From positions 1-9,134 of the forward strand of contig JAJQGR010000029.1 in the NCBI GenBank assembly GCA_021200345.1: a stretch of DNA of 9,134 bases, written 5' to 3'. This document shows positions 1 through 6,620 of this stretch, one piece after another. The number at the start of each line of letters is the position of its first letter. Position 1 is the stretch's first letter. The DNA comes from Lachnospiraceae bacterium. Its GTDB lineage: Bacteria; Bacillota; Clostridia; Lachnospirales; Lachnospiraceae. The notes below the pieces were generated by a model. That model saw only the letters and a list, made by a program, of their open reading frames with translations, was not told the origin of the DNA and searched no databases. Both the position numbers and the translations under genes were made by a program.

Positions 1-1
1 G

Positions 2-541
2 CTGCAGGTTGATTTTCTGATTGACCTGTTCACTCTGGCCAAGGAAAAAAATATTCACACCTGCATTGACACCTCCGGTATCGTTTTCAAGCCAGAGAAT
101 ACTGCTCTGATTGAGAAGCTGGATCGTCTGATGAAGCTGACGGATCTGGTCATGCTGGACATCAAGCATATCGACCCCGAAAAACATAAGGAGCTGACAA
201 GCCAGCCTAACGATGGGATTCTTGCTTTCGCCTCCTATCTGAACGACCGGGGCGTGGATATGTGGATTCGTCATGTAGTGGTTCCCACCATCACTGATGA
301 TCCCAAATACCTGTATCAGCTTGGACAATTCCTGGCTCCTTTCACCAATCTGAAGGCTCTGGATGTTCTTCCTTACCATACCATGGGCAAGGCAAAATAT
401 GAGAAGCTGGGCATTGATTATAAGCTGAAGGATCTGCCCGCCATGAGCCAGAAAGAAGCCATTGAACTGAAAGGGATTATCTTAAAGGGATTAAAGGAAA
501 AACGGGAAGAACTGGGAATAGAACATCATCATATTAGCTGA
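2..541 (+). CDS. pflA: Pyruvate formate-lyase activating enzyme, C-terminal part (5' end outside window)
   Basis: This is the 3' portion of a radical SAM activase that installs the glycyl radical on pyruvate formate-lyase in the cytoplasm, using S-adenosylmethionine and a reduced [4Fe-4S] cluster. The frame is open from base 2 and gives 179 visible residues ending at TGA 539-541. An internal ATG at 131 is not the real start, because the homologous sequence continues upstream of it. Family hallmarks I recognise are TCIDTSG near the visible N-terminus, LVMLDIKH, a WIRHVVVP segment and LPYHTMGKAKYEKLG near the C-terminus, all matching the order in E. coli PflA. Family members are about 250 residues, so roughly 70 are missing, including the CX3CX2C cluster motif. 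A pflB gene just upstream is likely but not visible. No convincing terminator follows the stop. Glycyl-radical activases for other substrates are related, but the C-terminal block fits PflA best. Confidence 0.93.
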   Translation: MQVDFLIDLFTLAKEKNIHTCIDTSGIVFKPENTALIEKLDRLMKLTDLVMLDIKHIDPEKHKELTSQPNDGILAFASYLNDRGVDMWIRHVVVPTITDDPKYLYQLGQFLAPFTNLKALDVLPYHTMGKAKYEKLGIDYKLKDLPAMSQKEAIELKGIILKGLKEKREELGIEHHHIS

Positions 542-611
542 GCAGTGAAAGCCGCTAACGGATGTTTTCCTTAAATTTCTTCAAATTTTCATATTTCCAA
601 CATTTAAATAC

Positions 612-640
612 TTGTTTTTTGACACGCTTTATATTACAAT
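612..640 (+). promoter_or_regulatory. Probable sigma-A-type promoter of the ferredoxin gene
   Basis: TTGTTT (612-617) and TACAAT (635-640) are separated by 17 bp, the ideal spacing for a vegetative promoter. The 40 bases upstream are very rich in A and T, as in an UP element. Transcription would begin near 647 and leave a leader of about 110 nt before the ferredoxin start. A perfect TTGACA at 619-624 overlaps but has no -10 box at a suitable distance. The assignment rests on box matches only. Confidence 0.5.
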
Positions 641-662
641 ACAACCGTTACTGAAAATCAAT

Positions 663-739
663 CTGTGAAAAGCTGTCCGGAATTTATCTGAATGCTCAGT
701 TATGCATTATATGAATTGATTCCGATAACTCTTTTACAG
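663..739 (+). promoter_or_regulatory. Possible folded 5' leader of the ferredoxin mRNA
   Basis: Three nested helices can be drawn by eye. The outer one pairs 663-672 with 731-739 (CTGTGAAAAG with CTTTTACAG, 9 pairs, G667 bulged). The middle one pairs 678-683 with 719-724 (CGGAAT with ATTCCG). The inner hairpin pairs AATGC 691-695 with GCATT 704-708. The fold would end 5 nt before the Shine-Dalgarno sequence at 745-750. It matches no riboswitch class I recognise. Short helices arise easily by chance in AT-rich leaders, so this is only a candidate. Confidence 0.25.
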
Positions 740-744
740 TATAT

Positions 745-750
745 GGAGGG
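745..750 (+). promoter_or_regulatory. Ribosome binding site that fixes the ferredoxin start
   Basis: GGAGGG lies 7 nt before the ATG at 758. It decides the start of the ferredoxin gene: in-frame upstream ATGs (for example at 692) have no such site and would add a leader segment not found in clostridial ferredoxins. Confidence 0.8.
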
Positions 751-757
751 ATTTGTT

Positions 758-928
758 ATGGCATTTGTGATCAGCGACAGCTGCATTTCCTGTGGTGCCT
801 GCGCGGGGGCTTGCCCTGTCGGCGCGATCAGCGATAATGGCAGCCAGTATGAGATTGACGCGTCCGTATGCATCAGCTGCGGCGCATGCGCAGGAGTTTG
901 CCCCGTTGGCGCTCCCAGCGAAGAGTAA
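758..928 (+). CDS. Clostridial-type 2[4Fe-4S] ferredoxin (56 aa)
   Basis: This is a small soluble electron carrier. Two C-x2-C-x2-C-x3-C-P motifs are complete: Cys 9, 12, 15, 19 followed by Pro 20, and Cys 38, 41, 44, 48 followed by Pro 49, enough for two [4Fe-4S] clusters. The halves are near copies of each other (CISCGACAGACPVGA and CISCGACAGVCPVGA), reflecting the ancient internal duplication of this family. At 56 residues it has the normal length for the class. The start at 758 is chosen because GGAGGG sits 7 nt upstream and MAFVI is the usual N-terminus. The gene has its own promoter and a strong terminator, so it is probably monocistronic. In fermentative anaerobes such proteins carry electrons from pyruvate oxidation to hydrogenases and other reductases. 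Supplying electrons to PflA, encoded just upstream, is an inference from position. Confidence 0.95.
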   Translation: MAFVISDSCISCGACAGACPVGAISDNGSQYEIDASVCISCGACAGVCPVGAPSEE

Positions 929-948
929 TTGTCATACATAAGGAAAGG

Positions 949-995
949 AAATAAGCAAGGCAGGGATCAGAAGTCCCTGCCTTGCTTATTTCTTT
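949..995. terminator. Long hairpin terminator shared by convergent genes
   Basis: Bases 949-966 and 974-991 form an uninterrupted 18-bp inverted repeat with a 7-nt loop; G948-C992 extends it. The plus-strand stem runs into TTATTTCTTT. On the minus strand the 3' arm ends in TTATTTCC, so it can also end transcripts of the membrane-protein operon whose stop lies at 1010. Lying between two convergent genes, it very likely works in both directions, probably better for the ferredoxin side. Confidence 0.88.
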
Positions 996-1009
996 ATCTG
1001 TTAAAAACT

Positions 1010-2704
1010 TTAAAACCGAAGCACTAAATAGGTCCCGCCATTTGCCAAAGTAAGGATATCCGCCACTTCCGGCTCTCTCAACGTCTTTTCCATCAGATAT
1101 TGCACAGTTACTCCACAATCCTGGGCATTTCTCTCTCCGCTCCAGTCATAAATAATCAGGTAGAAGTCCTCCGTCTGCTCATCCAGCTCACCCAGATATT
1201 CCCCGATTCGCTCAACCATGTTAGGGCTGTTGGAATACCAGCCGCCGGAATAAATATAATTTACCTCGCCATCCACAGCTGTTCTCAATGCCGGCCCGAC
1301 GCAATTACTGAAAGAGCCGTCATCAAGAATGTATCGGTTCTCCGAATGAGTCTGACAATATTCCTTTACCTCCAGAAAGGACTGAAACATGATTTCCTGT
1401 GCAGAATTCGCGTTTACCGCATATGCAAACTGTCGCTGTCCGGTAATACATGCCCAGAGCGCAAAACACACGCTCATACCTCCGGCAAGCATACGAACAC
1501 CTGTCTTTTGTATTTCCATTTTCCACGTGTTTAAAAGAAGGAGCAGCAACAATACTGTTTCTCCAAGCAGCAGGGGTCTTGTTACCCGATAAGGTAATCT
1601 TCCCATGTAGATCAGGTACACCCACACTGCTGTCCGCGCTGCAGCCAGCAGCGAAAAAGGCAAAATGACTTCCTTTTTTCGGATCAAAGCACAACCAAGA
1701 ATCGCTCCGATCCACAAAATTCCCACCAGATTATTGCTCTCCAGCCGATTCCGGGAAAAAAGAAAGGCGCATGCTTCCTTAAACAGGATGCCCGGATTCA
1801 CCCGGTCCGCGGCCCGCATAGACTGAACATATTCCGCAAGCTCCTGCACACATTCCACGCTCAAATCCCACTCTATCATCACGTAATTCGCGTAAGCTGC
1901 ATATTCCGTTTCAGTCACTCCATATTTATCCAGAATATCCCGTACTTCCTCATAATCCGGGAATCCATAATAATCAAACATTGCAACAGAAGCTTCATTA
2001 AATTGATTGTATGCTTTCCATTCCTCTGATGAGTATCCAATTACGTTTCCAATCTGTCCCAGGAAAAGTGCCGCCACAACCGAGCAGGCGCAGATGCCCA
2101 TCTTCTTCCACTCAATTTTTTCTTTATATCCGCCATTACCCAGAAAGTTTCCGACTAAAACTGCCACGCCAAGCGGTTGAATCATCAGCATGGAATCTCT
2201 TCGCAGCAATATAGCCCAAATTTCCATCAGAAGAAAAATAATCTGACTTTTTCTGCTTCCCTTTGAGGAAATGACACAGCTGTATCCCGCCACCGCCAGA
2301 AGCGCCGCCGTAGAAGTAAACTGAATTTGTGACAGCATATAAACATCCGATAACAGCAGGCACACGCACAGACCCATTCCTCCTATTGTGCCTTTTACCG
2401 TTTCGCACATGGTCAGAACACTTTTCATGATAACAAAAAGAGACATGCAGTGTGCGCCAATCAGAAAGATCCCATACCACGGGATCCCTGTCGTCATACG
2501 ATACAGAAGCATCAGAGGATAAGAGAGCAGATAATTCAAATAAATAGCTCCGGCATCCGGCTCTCCCGTCATGCTTCCCGACAAGAACTCCGCTATAATC
2601 CTGTCATCATTTGTCTCATAATAAATACCCACGGTTGCAAAAATAATGATCACAAACAGAATTACCATCCCTGCAGTCAATAGGTTTTTTAACTTTTCAC
2701 TCAT
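1010..2704 (-). CDS. Polytopic membrane protein of unknown function, GT-C-like topology (564 aa)
   Basis: I do not recognise a named family. About 12 hydrophobic segments can be seen, roughly at residues 11-29, 54-72, 74-98, 109-124, 128-147, 153-168, 173-190, 203-224, 326-342, 345-366, 377-392 and 403-420. A hydrophilic stretch of about 100 residues (225-325) interrupts them, and a soluble tail (421-564) follows. The first loop after TM1 carries an acidic TNDD motif (Asp 33, Asp 34), the place where GT-C glycosyltransferases keep a catalytic acidic residue; this is suggestive only. The gene starts 8 bp after the stop of the preceding membrane-protein gene and has only a weak Shine-Dalgarno (AGG, about 12 nt upstream), so translation is probably coupled. 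The shared layout of hydrophobic body and C-terminal extracytoplasmic domain suggests the two proteins work together, perhaps on a surface glycan. A polymerase or flippase-like role is possible. It ends at the shared terminator near 949-991. Confidence 0.75.
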   Translation of the reverse strand: MSEKLKNLLTAGMVILFVIIIFATVGIYYETNDDRIIAEFLSGSMTGEPDAGAIYLNYLLSYPLMLLYRMTTGIPWYGIFLIGAHCMSLFVIMKSVLTMCETVKGTIGGMGLCVCLLLSDVYMLSQIQFTSTAALLAVAGYSCVISSKGSRKSQIIFLLMEIWAILLRRDSMLMIQPLGVAVLVGNFLGNGGYKEKIEWKKMGICACSVVAALFLGQIGNVIGYSSEEWKAYNQFNEASVAMFDYYGFPDYEEVRDILDKYGVTETEYAAYANYVMIEWDLSVECVQELAEYVQSMRAADRVNPGILFKEACAFLFSRNRLESNNLVGILWIGAILGCALIRKKEVILPFSLLAAARTAVWVYLIYMGRLPYRVTRPLLLGETVLLLLLLLNTWKMEIQKTGVRMLAGGMSVCFALWACITGQRQFAYAVNANSAQEIMFQSFLEVKEYCQTHSENRYILDDGSFSNCVGPALRTAVDGEVNYIYSGGWYSNSPNMVERIGEYLGELDEQTEDFYLIIYDWSGERNAQDCGVTVQYLMEKTLREPEVADILTLANGGTYLVLRF

Positions 2705-2712
2705 GATTTTTC

Positions 2713-4431
2713 TTACCTGATTTGGTACAAATGCAGTCGATAGTAACTGCTCTCCGTCTCGAATGTCGCCAACAACTCCATATTCTCCTCCTCTGCATTC
2801 ACCACGTAGGCCGCGGAGATAATGAAGTCACAGCCTGCCTCCTTGATCGCTGCGGTATCAATCTGCAGGTCATTAAACCAGAAAGAACCCTTTTCCACAG
2901 TAATATAGGTGGTCAATTCGCTTGTAAACAGATAGCATCTGTTTCCCCAATCATCAAAATATTCCCGTATATAATCATTTCTCTCCAGCTCAGGAGCAAT
3001 AAATGTACGGAATAAATTTTTATACTCGATGTCGTAATTATTGGAATAGCCATCCATGCAATAAAAGCCATGACACAGCGCCGCGGACGGATCTATTCCC
3101 AGGCTGATTACACGATAGTCCTCCATTTCCATATCGAATTCTGTCCGAATATAATTCTCTATCTGATCCATCAGATCAATGGCATAATAATTCTCATAAG
3201 TAATAACGTGATAGTCAGGATTTCTTAAAAGCTGTACATTTTCTTTGATCTGATTATTCTTTAATACAAATAAAAAGGCGGCGCACAATCCCAGATATAC
3301 GGGTATCCACAACCATTTTTTCAGAATATGAATATGACTCAGCCAGTAATCCAACGATACCGCCAGAGCAAGGTACCAGCAGGCAGGCGTCAACCAGATC
3401 ACACGCGTGACCTGGAAAGAACCAATTCCTCCCAGCTTTTCCCGAAGCGCTACCGTTGGTTCTATATTCCAGAGCGCAGCAAACAGATACAAAAAAAGCA
3501 GCAATGCACACAGCGACAGAAGCCATTTTCCCTGCCGTCTCTCCTCTGTTCCCGCCCTGCGAATGCGAAACAGGCAGACTACGACCGTTGCCGCGATCAC
3601 CGGAATCCAATATTTATGCAGATCTGTCGCCGCCTGATCATTATTGATCAACATATATCTAAAATAAGGCCAGAATTTCTCCACCGTGATTTCCATACCG
3701 GTTCTGTGGGAAACATAGCTGTCTCCAATTCCCAGCATCTGACATATCAGGCGGGCATTAAAGCCCATATATTCCAGAAACATCACCCCATAAGAAACCA
3801 AAAAGGGGACATTTCTCTTCTGCTTTCTGAACAGTCCGAATAATATCAGAACCGTCCAGCACATGAGCACAGCAAACCCGCCAAGCGCAAAAGAGGAACA
3901 GGCGGTGAAAAGGATCACGCAAAACAGCGATATTTCCGGCTTCTTTCCCTCATAAAGATTACTGATTGCCCATGCCGCCAGCGGTACGCCCATGATCGTC
4001 AATCCCAACACGGGAATGACAGGCAGAAAAGCAAACATCAGCGAAACCAGCACTCTTATGATTTTATGAGAAACATACCTGCCAAGCAACAGATACATTC
4101 CAATATAGGAAATTATCTCCTGAAAGAAAAGAATAACCAGATAAGCGCTGAATGCAGGCAATATTCTGAAAATCAAAATATAAGCAGGGGCGGGCGCCAC
4201 CATAGCCAGCTTCCCTGCACCATTTAAAAATTCAGGAATAAGATCACTGCCGGAGAACAAATACTTGGCCTGATAAATATAGATTGGAAGTCCCCAGTCC
4301 AACTGCTCATAATAGGATACATAGGATCCCGTTCCCAGAATCAGATAAGGAATAAAAGACAGTACTACCACCGCCAGTCCCAGCCAGAACATATATTTTC
4401 CGCCAAAGAGCTGCTCGACTCTTTCCCGCAT
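2713..4431 (-). CDS. DUF6044 (YkoS-like) integral membrane protein (572 aa)
   Basis: This is a polytopic membrane protein with about 11-12 hydrophobic segments between residues 14 and 390 and a soluble C-terminal domain of about 180 residues (391-572). From memory, the C-terminal signatures LGIDPSAALCHGFYCMDGYSNNYDIEYK-like (446-471), IAPELE (478-483) and YFDDWGNRCYLF (491-502) match the Firmicutes DUF6044 family that includes B. subtilis YkoS. The loop after TM1 has Asp 45 in EQLDWG, where relatives also carry acidic residues. No activity is established to my knowledge; relatives often occur with glycosyltransferases, so a role in polysaccharide or lipid-linked sugar handling is inferred. 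The start is supported by AGGAGG (4445-4440) 8 nt before the ATG. It is the first gene of a two-gene operon behind the promoter at 4504-4476. The C-terminal domain begins after the last helix and should face outside. Confidence 0.8.
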   Translation of the reverse strand: MRERVEQLFGGKYMFWLGLAVVVLSFIPYLILGTGSYVSYYEQLDWGLPIYIYQAKYLFSGSDLIPEFLNGAGKLAMVAPAPAYILIFRILPAFSAYLVILFFQEIISYIGMYLLLGRYVSHKIIRVLVSLMFAFLPVIPVLGLTIMGVPLAAWAISNLYEGKKPEISLFCVILFTACSSFALGGFAVLMCWTVLILFGLFRKQKRNVPFLVSYGVMFLEYMGFNARLICQMLGIGDSYVSHRTGMEITVEKFWPYFRYMLINNDQAATDLHKYWIPVIAATVVVCLFRIRRAGTEERRQGKWLLSLCALLLFLYLFAALWNIEPTVALREKLGGIGSFQVTRVIWLTPACWYLALAVSLDYWLSHIHILKKWLWIPVYLGLCAAFLFVLKNNQIKENVQLLRNPDYHVITYENYYAIDLMDQIENYIRTEFDMEMEDYRVISLGIDPSAALCHGFYCMDGYSNNYDIEYKNLFRTFIAPELERNDYIREYFDDWGNRCYLFTSELTTYITVEKGSFWFNDLQIDTAAIKEAGCDFIISAAYVVNAEEENMELLATFETESSYYRLHLYQIR

Positions 4432-4475
4432 CTTTCGATCCTCCTGCCTGCATAATCATCCGCAAACGTATGTCT

Positions 4476-4504
4476 ACCGTATCATTTTCGGCAATAATTG
4501 TCAA
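4476..4504 (-). promoter_or_regulatory. Strong promoter of the membrane-protein operon
   Basis: Reading the minus strand, a perfect TTGACA (4504-4499) is followed after 17 bp by TACGGT (4481-4476), preceded by TG one base away (TGA at 4484-4482), which is the extended -10 form. Transcription would start near 4469, about 38 nt before the ATG of the DUF6044 gene. An 11-bp palindrome (AGAGG C CCTCT, 4507-4517) lies two bases upstream of the -35 box and could be a regulator site. The 17-bp spacer is not the stretched 19-20 bp typical of promoters activated by MerR proteins. Confidence 0.55.
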
Positions 4505-4527
4505 GCAGAGGCCCTCTCACACAGCCT

Positions 4528-5139
4528 TTACCTCCAAAGCTTTCTTTTTTTCCTGTTGGATCCTTCCCTGAGCATGACGTCCAGACATTCAAAATGCTCC
4601 TCCTGGGATCTGAGGAGCTTTTCCTGCAATTCCTCCTGTCTCTCCCCCTGAAGGCGGAACTGATAATCCAGTTCCTTCAAAATGCTTTCCTTCATTTCCG
4701 TGATCATCTCACTGCTGCTCTCCCGCAGGGCCTCCGCCACCATTTCCCCCAGAAGCTGCTGCATTCTCTGTGTCCTTCCAGTTTCATCAACAGCTTCCTT
4801 TGTTCCTGTTTTTATGTTTGCCCCGTTTCCGCCTGTGACTTCTTGGGCGTTATCGTTTTCCGCCTTTCCCGGACGGTATATGAGAATCTTTCTTTCCTCT
4901 TCCTTTTCTTCCTCCTGTCCAGGCAGCTGGATCAGACCCTTAATCATGCGTAAAGGCTTGCCGTCTTTTTTATATGCGCTTACCCTCTCCAGCAAATTTG
5001 CCTCCTCCTCTCCATAGATCCGCCGTCCATGGCCATCTCTGGGAATGTCCAGTTCCAGCTCCTTTTCCCAGTAACGCAGCATATGCGCCTCAATTCCCAG
5101 CTTTTGCGTCATTTCTTTCACAGAATAATATCCTTCCAT
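4528..5139 (-). CDS. MerR-family HTH protein with charged coiled-coil tail (203 aa)
   Basis: The N-terminus is a MerR-type winged helix: SVKEMTQKLGIEAHMLRYWEKE (about 6-27, helix-turn-helix ending in the family's LRYWEKE) and wing RDGHGRRIYGEEE (34-46), followed by a dimerisation-type helix to about residue 70. A polar low-complexity linker (75-125) leads to a long Glu/Gln/Arg-rich helix (about 125-192), probably coiled coil, and a basic end (NRKKRKLWR). No effector-binding domain or metal-binding cysteine cluster is visible; Cys 185 is the only cysteine. This layout recalls RacA and DUF3967-like proteins, in which an HTH is joined to a coiled coil, as much as classical regulators. The start is fixed by AAGGAGGT five nt before the ATG. 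The gene lies after the dnaB terminator and before the membrane operon, with no clear terminator of its own, so readthrough into that operon is possible. Its target is unknown. Confidence 0.85.
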   Translation of the reverse strand: MEGYYSVKEMTQKLGIEAHMLRYWEKELELDIPRDGHGRRIYGEEEANLLERVSAYKKDGKPLRMIKGLIQLPGQEEEKEEERKILIYRPGKAENDNAQEVTGGNGANIKTGTKEAVDETGRTQRMQQLLGEMVAEALRESSSEMITEMKESILKELDYQFRLQGERQEELQEKLLRSQEEHFECLDVMLREGSNRKKRKLWR

Positions 5140-5159
5140 AAGGACCTCCTTGTCAATAT

Positions 5160-5180
5160 ATCATGAACTTCGTTCATGAT
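5160..5180 (-). repeat. Perfect inverted repeat in the merR-type gene leader
   Basis: Arms ATCATGAAC (5160-5168) and GTTCATGAT (5172-5180) pair over 9 bp around a 3-nt centre, about 20 nt upstream of the start of the MerR-type gene. The symmetry and position fit an autoregulatory operator or an RNA hairpin in the leader. It is not a good terminator because no U-run follows it. Which of these it is cannot be told from sequence alone. Confidence 0.5.
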
Positions 5181-5200
5181 CGACATTCGCCTCCTGCTAC

Positions 5201-5236
5201 AAAAAAAGAGAGTACAGTGGTATCCATACTCTCTTT
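5201..5236 (-). terminator. Intrinsic terminator of the gdpP-rplI-dnaB cluster
   Basis: On the minus strand AAAGAGAGTA (5236-5227) pairs with TACTCTCTTT (5214-5205) around a 12-nt loop that itself can form TGG/CCA, and seven or more T residues follow (to 5201). It lies about 20 nt after the dnaB stop. This separates the housekeeping cluster from the downstream MerR-type gene. Confidence 0.9.
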
Positions 5237-5255
5237 CGTATCCTGATATGTATTG

Positions 5256-6617
5256 TTACTGTGAATCATTACTTCTCTTCTGCAAATTCGCGAACTTGGT
5301 ATACTCCGCCAGCCATGCCAGTTCCACCGTGCCCACCGGGCCGTTTCTCTGCTTGGCCAGGATGACCTCTGCCACACCGGGCTTTTGGCACTCCTCTTTG
5401 GTGTAATATTCGTCTCTGTACAGGAACATGACCACATCGGCGTCCTGTTCAATGGAGCCTGACTCCCGCAGGTCAGACAGCATGGGTCTGTGATCCGGCC
5501 TTTGCTCCGGTGCTCTGGACAGCTGTGCACAGGCCAAAACCGGAACCTCCAGCTCTCTTGCCAGGGCTTTCAGAGAGCGGGAAATCTCTGAGATCTCCTG
5601 CTGCCTGGATTCTACATGACCTCCGCTGCTCATCAGCTGCAGATAATCAATGATGACCATGGACAGGCCAAACTCCAGCTTATATTTGCGGCACTTGGAA
5701 CGAAGCTCTCCGATGGTAATGCCCGGGGTATCGTCAATAATCATGGGGGAGCGTCCAATCAGACCGGCTGTCTCAGCCAACTTCTCCCAGTCACTGTCAG
5801 AAAGCTGCCCTGTTCTGAGCTTTTGCGCGTCCACTTTTGATTCCAGAGAAAGCATACGGTTGATCAGCTGTTCCTTGCTCATTTCCAGAGAAAAAATCAC
5901 CAGCGGCTCTTTCTTTTTCACGGCCACATACTGGGCAATATTCAGCACAAAAGCGGTTTTTCCCATGGATGGTCTGGCTGCGATCAATATCAGCTCCGCC
6001 GGATGAAAACCCGCAGTTTTGTAATCCAGATCCACAAAACCGGAGGGAATACCGGTGACTGCTCCGCCGTTTCTGCTGGCAATCTCGACCTTGCGCATGG
6101 CCTCCGCCACTACCTCGCGAATGGGGACATAGTCCAGCAGATTGCCATTCTGACAAATATCAAAGATCTGTTTTTCTGTTGACTCCAGGATCGTACTGAC
6201 GCTTTCCTGATCCTTGTAGCAATTCCCGGCAATCTCATCCGTCGCTCTGATCAGCCTGCGTAACGTCGCTTTCTCCGACACGATCAACGCATACTGGCGC
6301 ACATTGGCGGACGTGGGGACGCTTGTCAGAATATCCTTCATAAACTCCAGGCCGGATACCTCCGGGGGCACATCCTTTGCCCTGAGCCTGTCCTGAAGCG
6401 TCACCAGATCTACCGGTTTGCGCTCATTAAATAATTCCACCATAGAGCTGAACACAATACCATACTGCTTGCTGTAGAAATCCTCCTCATGCAGCAGCTC
6501 GCACACCTCCACGATAGCGTCCTGATCCAGAAGCATGGCGCCTATCACCGACTGCTCCGCCTCCAGATTGTGGGGCATCACCCGTTTTAAAATTGACTCC
6601 TGCGCAGTCTCCGGCAT
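5256..6617 (-). CDS. dnaB: Replicative DNA helicase DnaB (453 aa)
   Basis: This is the ring-shaped hexameric helicase that unwinds DNA at the replication fork using ATP and contacts primase. The N-terminal DnaB domain (about 12-115, starting MPHNLEAEQSVIGAMLL) is followed by a linker helix and the RecA-like C-terminal domain (about 185-445). Walker A is ARPSMGKT (214-221, Lys 220, Thr 221), the catalytic glutamate is Glu 245 in FSLEMS, Walker B is VIIDYLQLM (321-329, Asp 324), and the DLRESGSIEQDAD block (382-394) and AKQRNGPVG (421-429, with Lys 422 and Arg 424 as likely finger residues) are intact. Length is normal and no intein interrupts the ATPase. The ATG lies 3 nt after the rplI stop; a GGAGG inside the rplI end lies 11 nt upstream, so translation is probably coupled. 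The protein is called DnaC in B. subtilis nomenclature. Confidence 0.98.
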   Translation of the reverse strand: MPETAQESILKRVMPHNLEAEQSVIGAMLLDQDAIVEVCELLHEEDFYSKQYGIVFSSMVELFNERKPVDLVTLQDRLRAKDVPPEVSGLEFMKDILTSVPTSANVRQYALIVSEKATLRRLIRATDEIAGNCYKDQESVSTILESTEKQIFDICQNGNLLDYVPIREVVAEAMRKVEIASRNGGAVTGIPSGFVDLDYKTAGFHPAELILIAARPSMGKTAFVLNIAQYVAVKKKEPLVIFSLEMSKEQLINRMLSLESKVDAQKLRTGQLSDSDWEKLAETAGLIGRSPMIIDDTPGITIGELRSKCRKYKLEFGLSMVIIDYLQLMSSGGHVESRQQEISEISRSLKALARELEVPVLACAQLSRAPEQRPDHRPMLSDLRESGSIEQDADVVMFLYRDEYYTKEECQKPGVAEVILAKQRNGPVGTVELAWLAEYTKFANLQKRSNDSQ

Positions 6618-6620
6618 TGC

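Noticed and set aside
541..600. Terminator after pflA
   Set aside because: Only a 3-4 bp CCG/CGG stem precedes the T-rich stretch, too weak to call.
619..624. Perfect TTGACA near the ferredoxin promoter
   Set aside because: No acceptable -10 sequence lies 16-18 bp downstream; the overlapping TTGTTT with TACAAT is better.
692..757. N-terminal extension of the ferredoxin from an ATG at 692
   Set aside because: No Shine-Dalgarno precedes it and the extra 22 residues are absent from clostridial ferredoxins; GGAGGG marks the start at 758.
782..913. Direct repeat within the ferredoxin gene
   Set aside because: It reflects the ancient duplication that made the two cluster-binding halves of all such ferredoxins and is not a separate repeat element.
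3328..3843. Plus-strand 171-residue open frame
   Set aside because: It lies antisense inside the DUF6044-like gene, has no ribosome binding site or recognisable domain, and its composition is that of a reversed membrane-protein gene.
4498..4953. Plus-strand 151-residue open frame
   Set aside because: It is antisense to the MerR-type gene, rich in Leu, Phe, Ser and Pro as expected from reading Glu/Lys-rich codons backwards, and has no translation signal.
5149..5154. TTGACA on the minus strand before the MerR-type gene
   Set aside because: It adjoins the ribosome binding site, so transcripts starting from it would begin inside the coding region.
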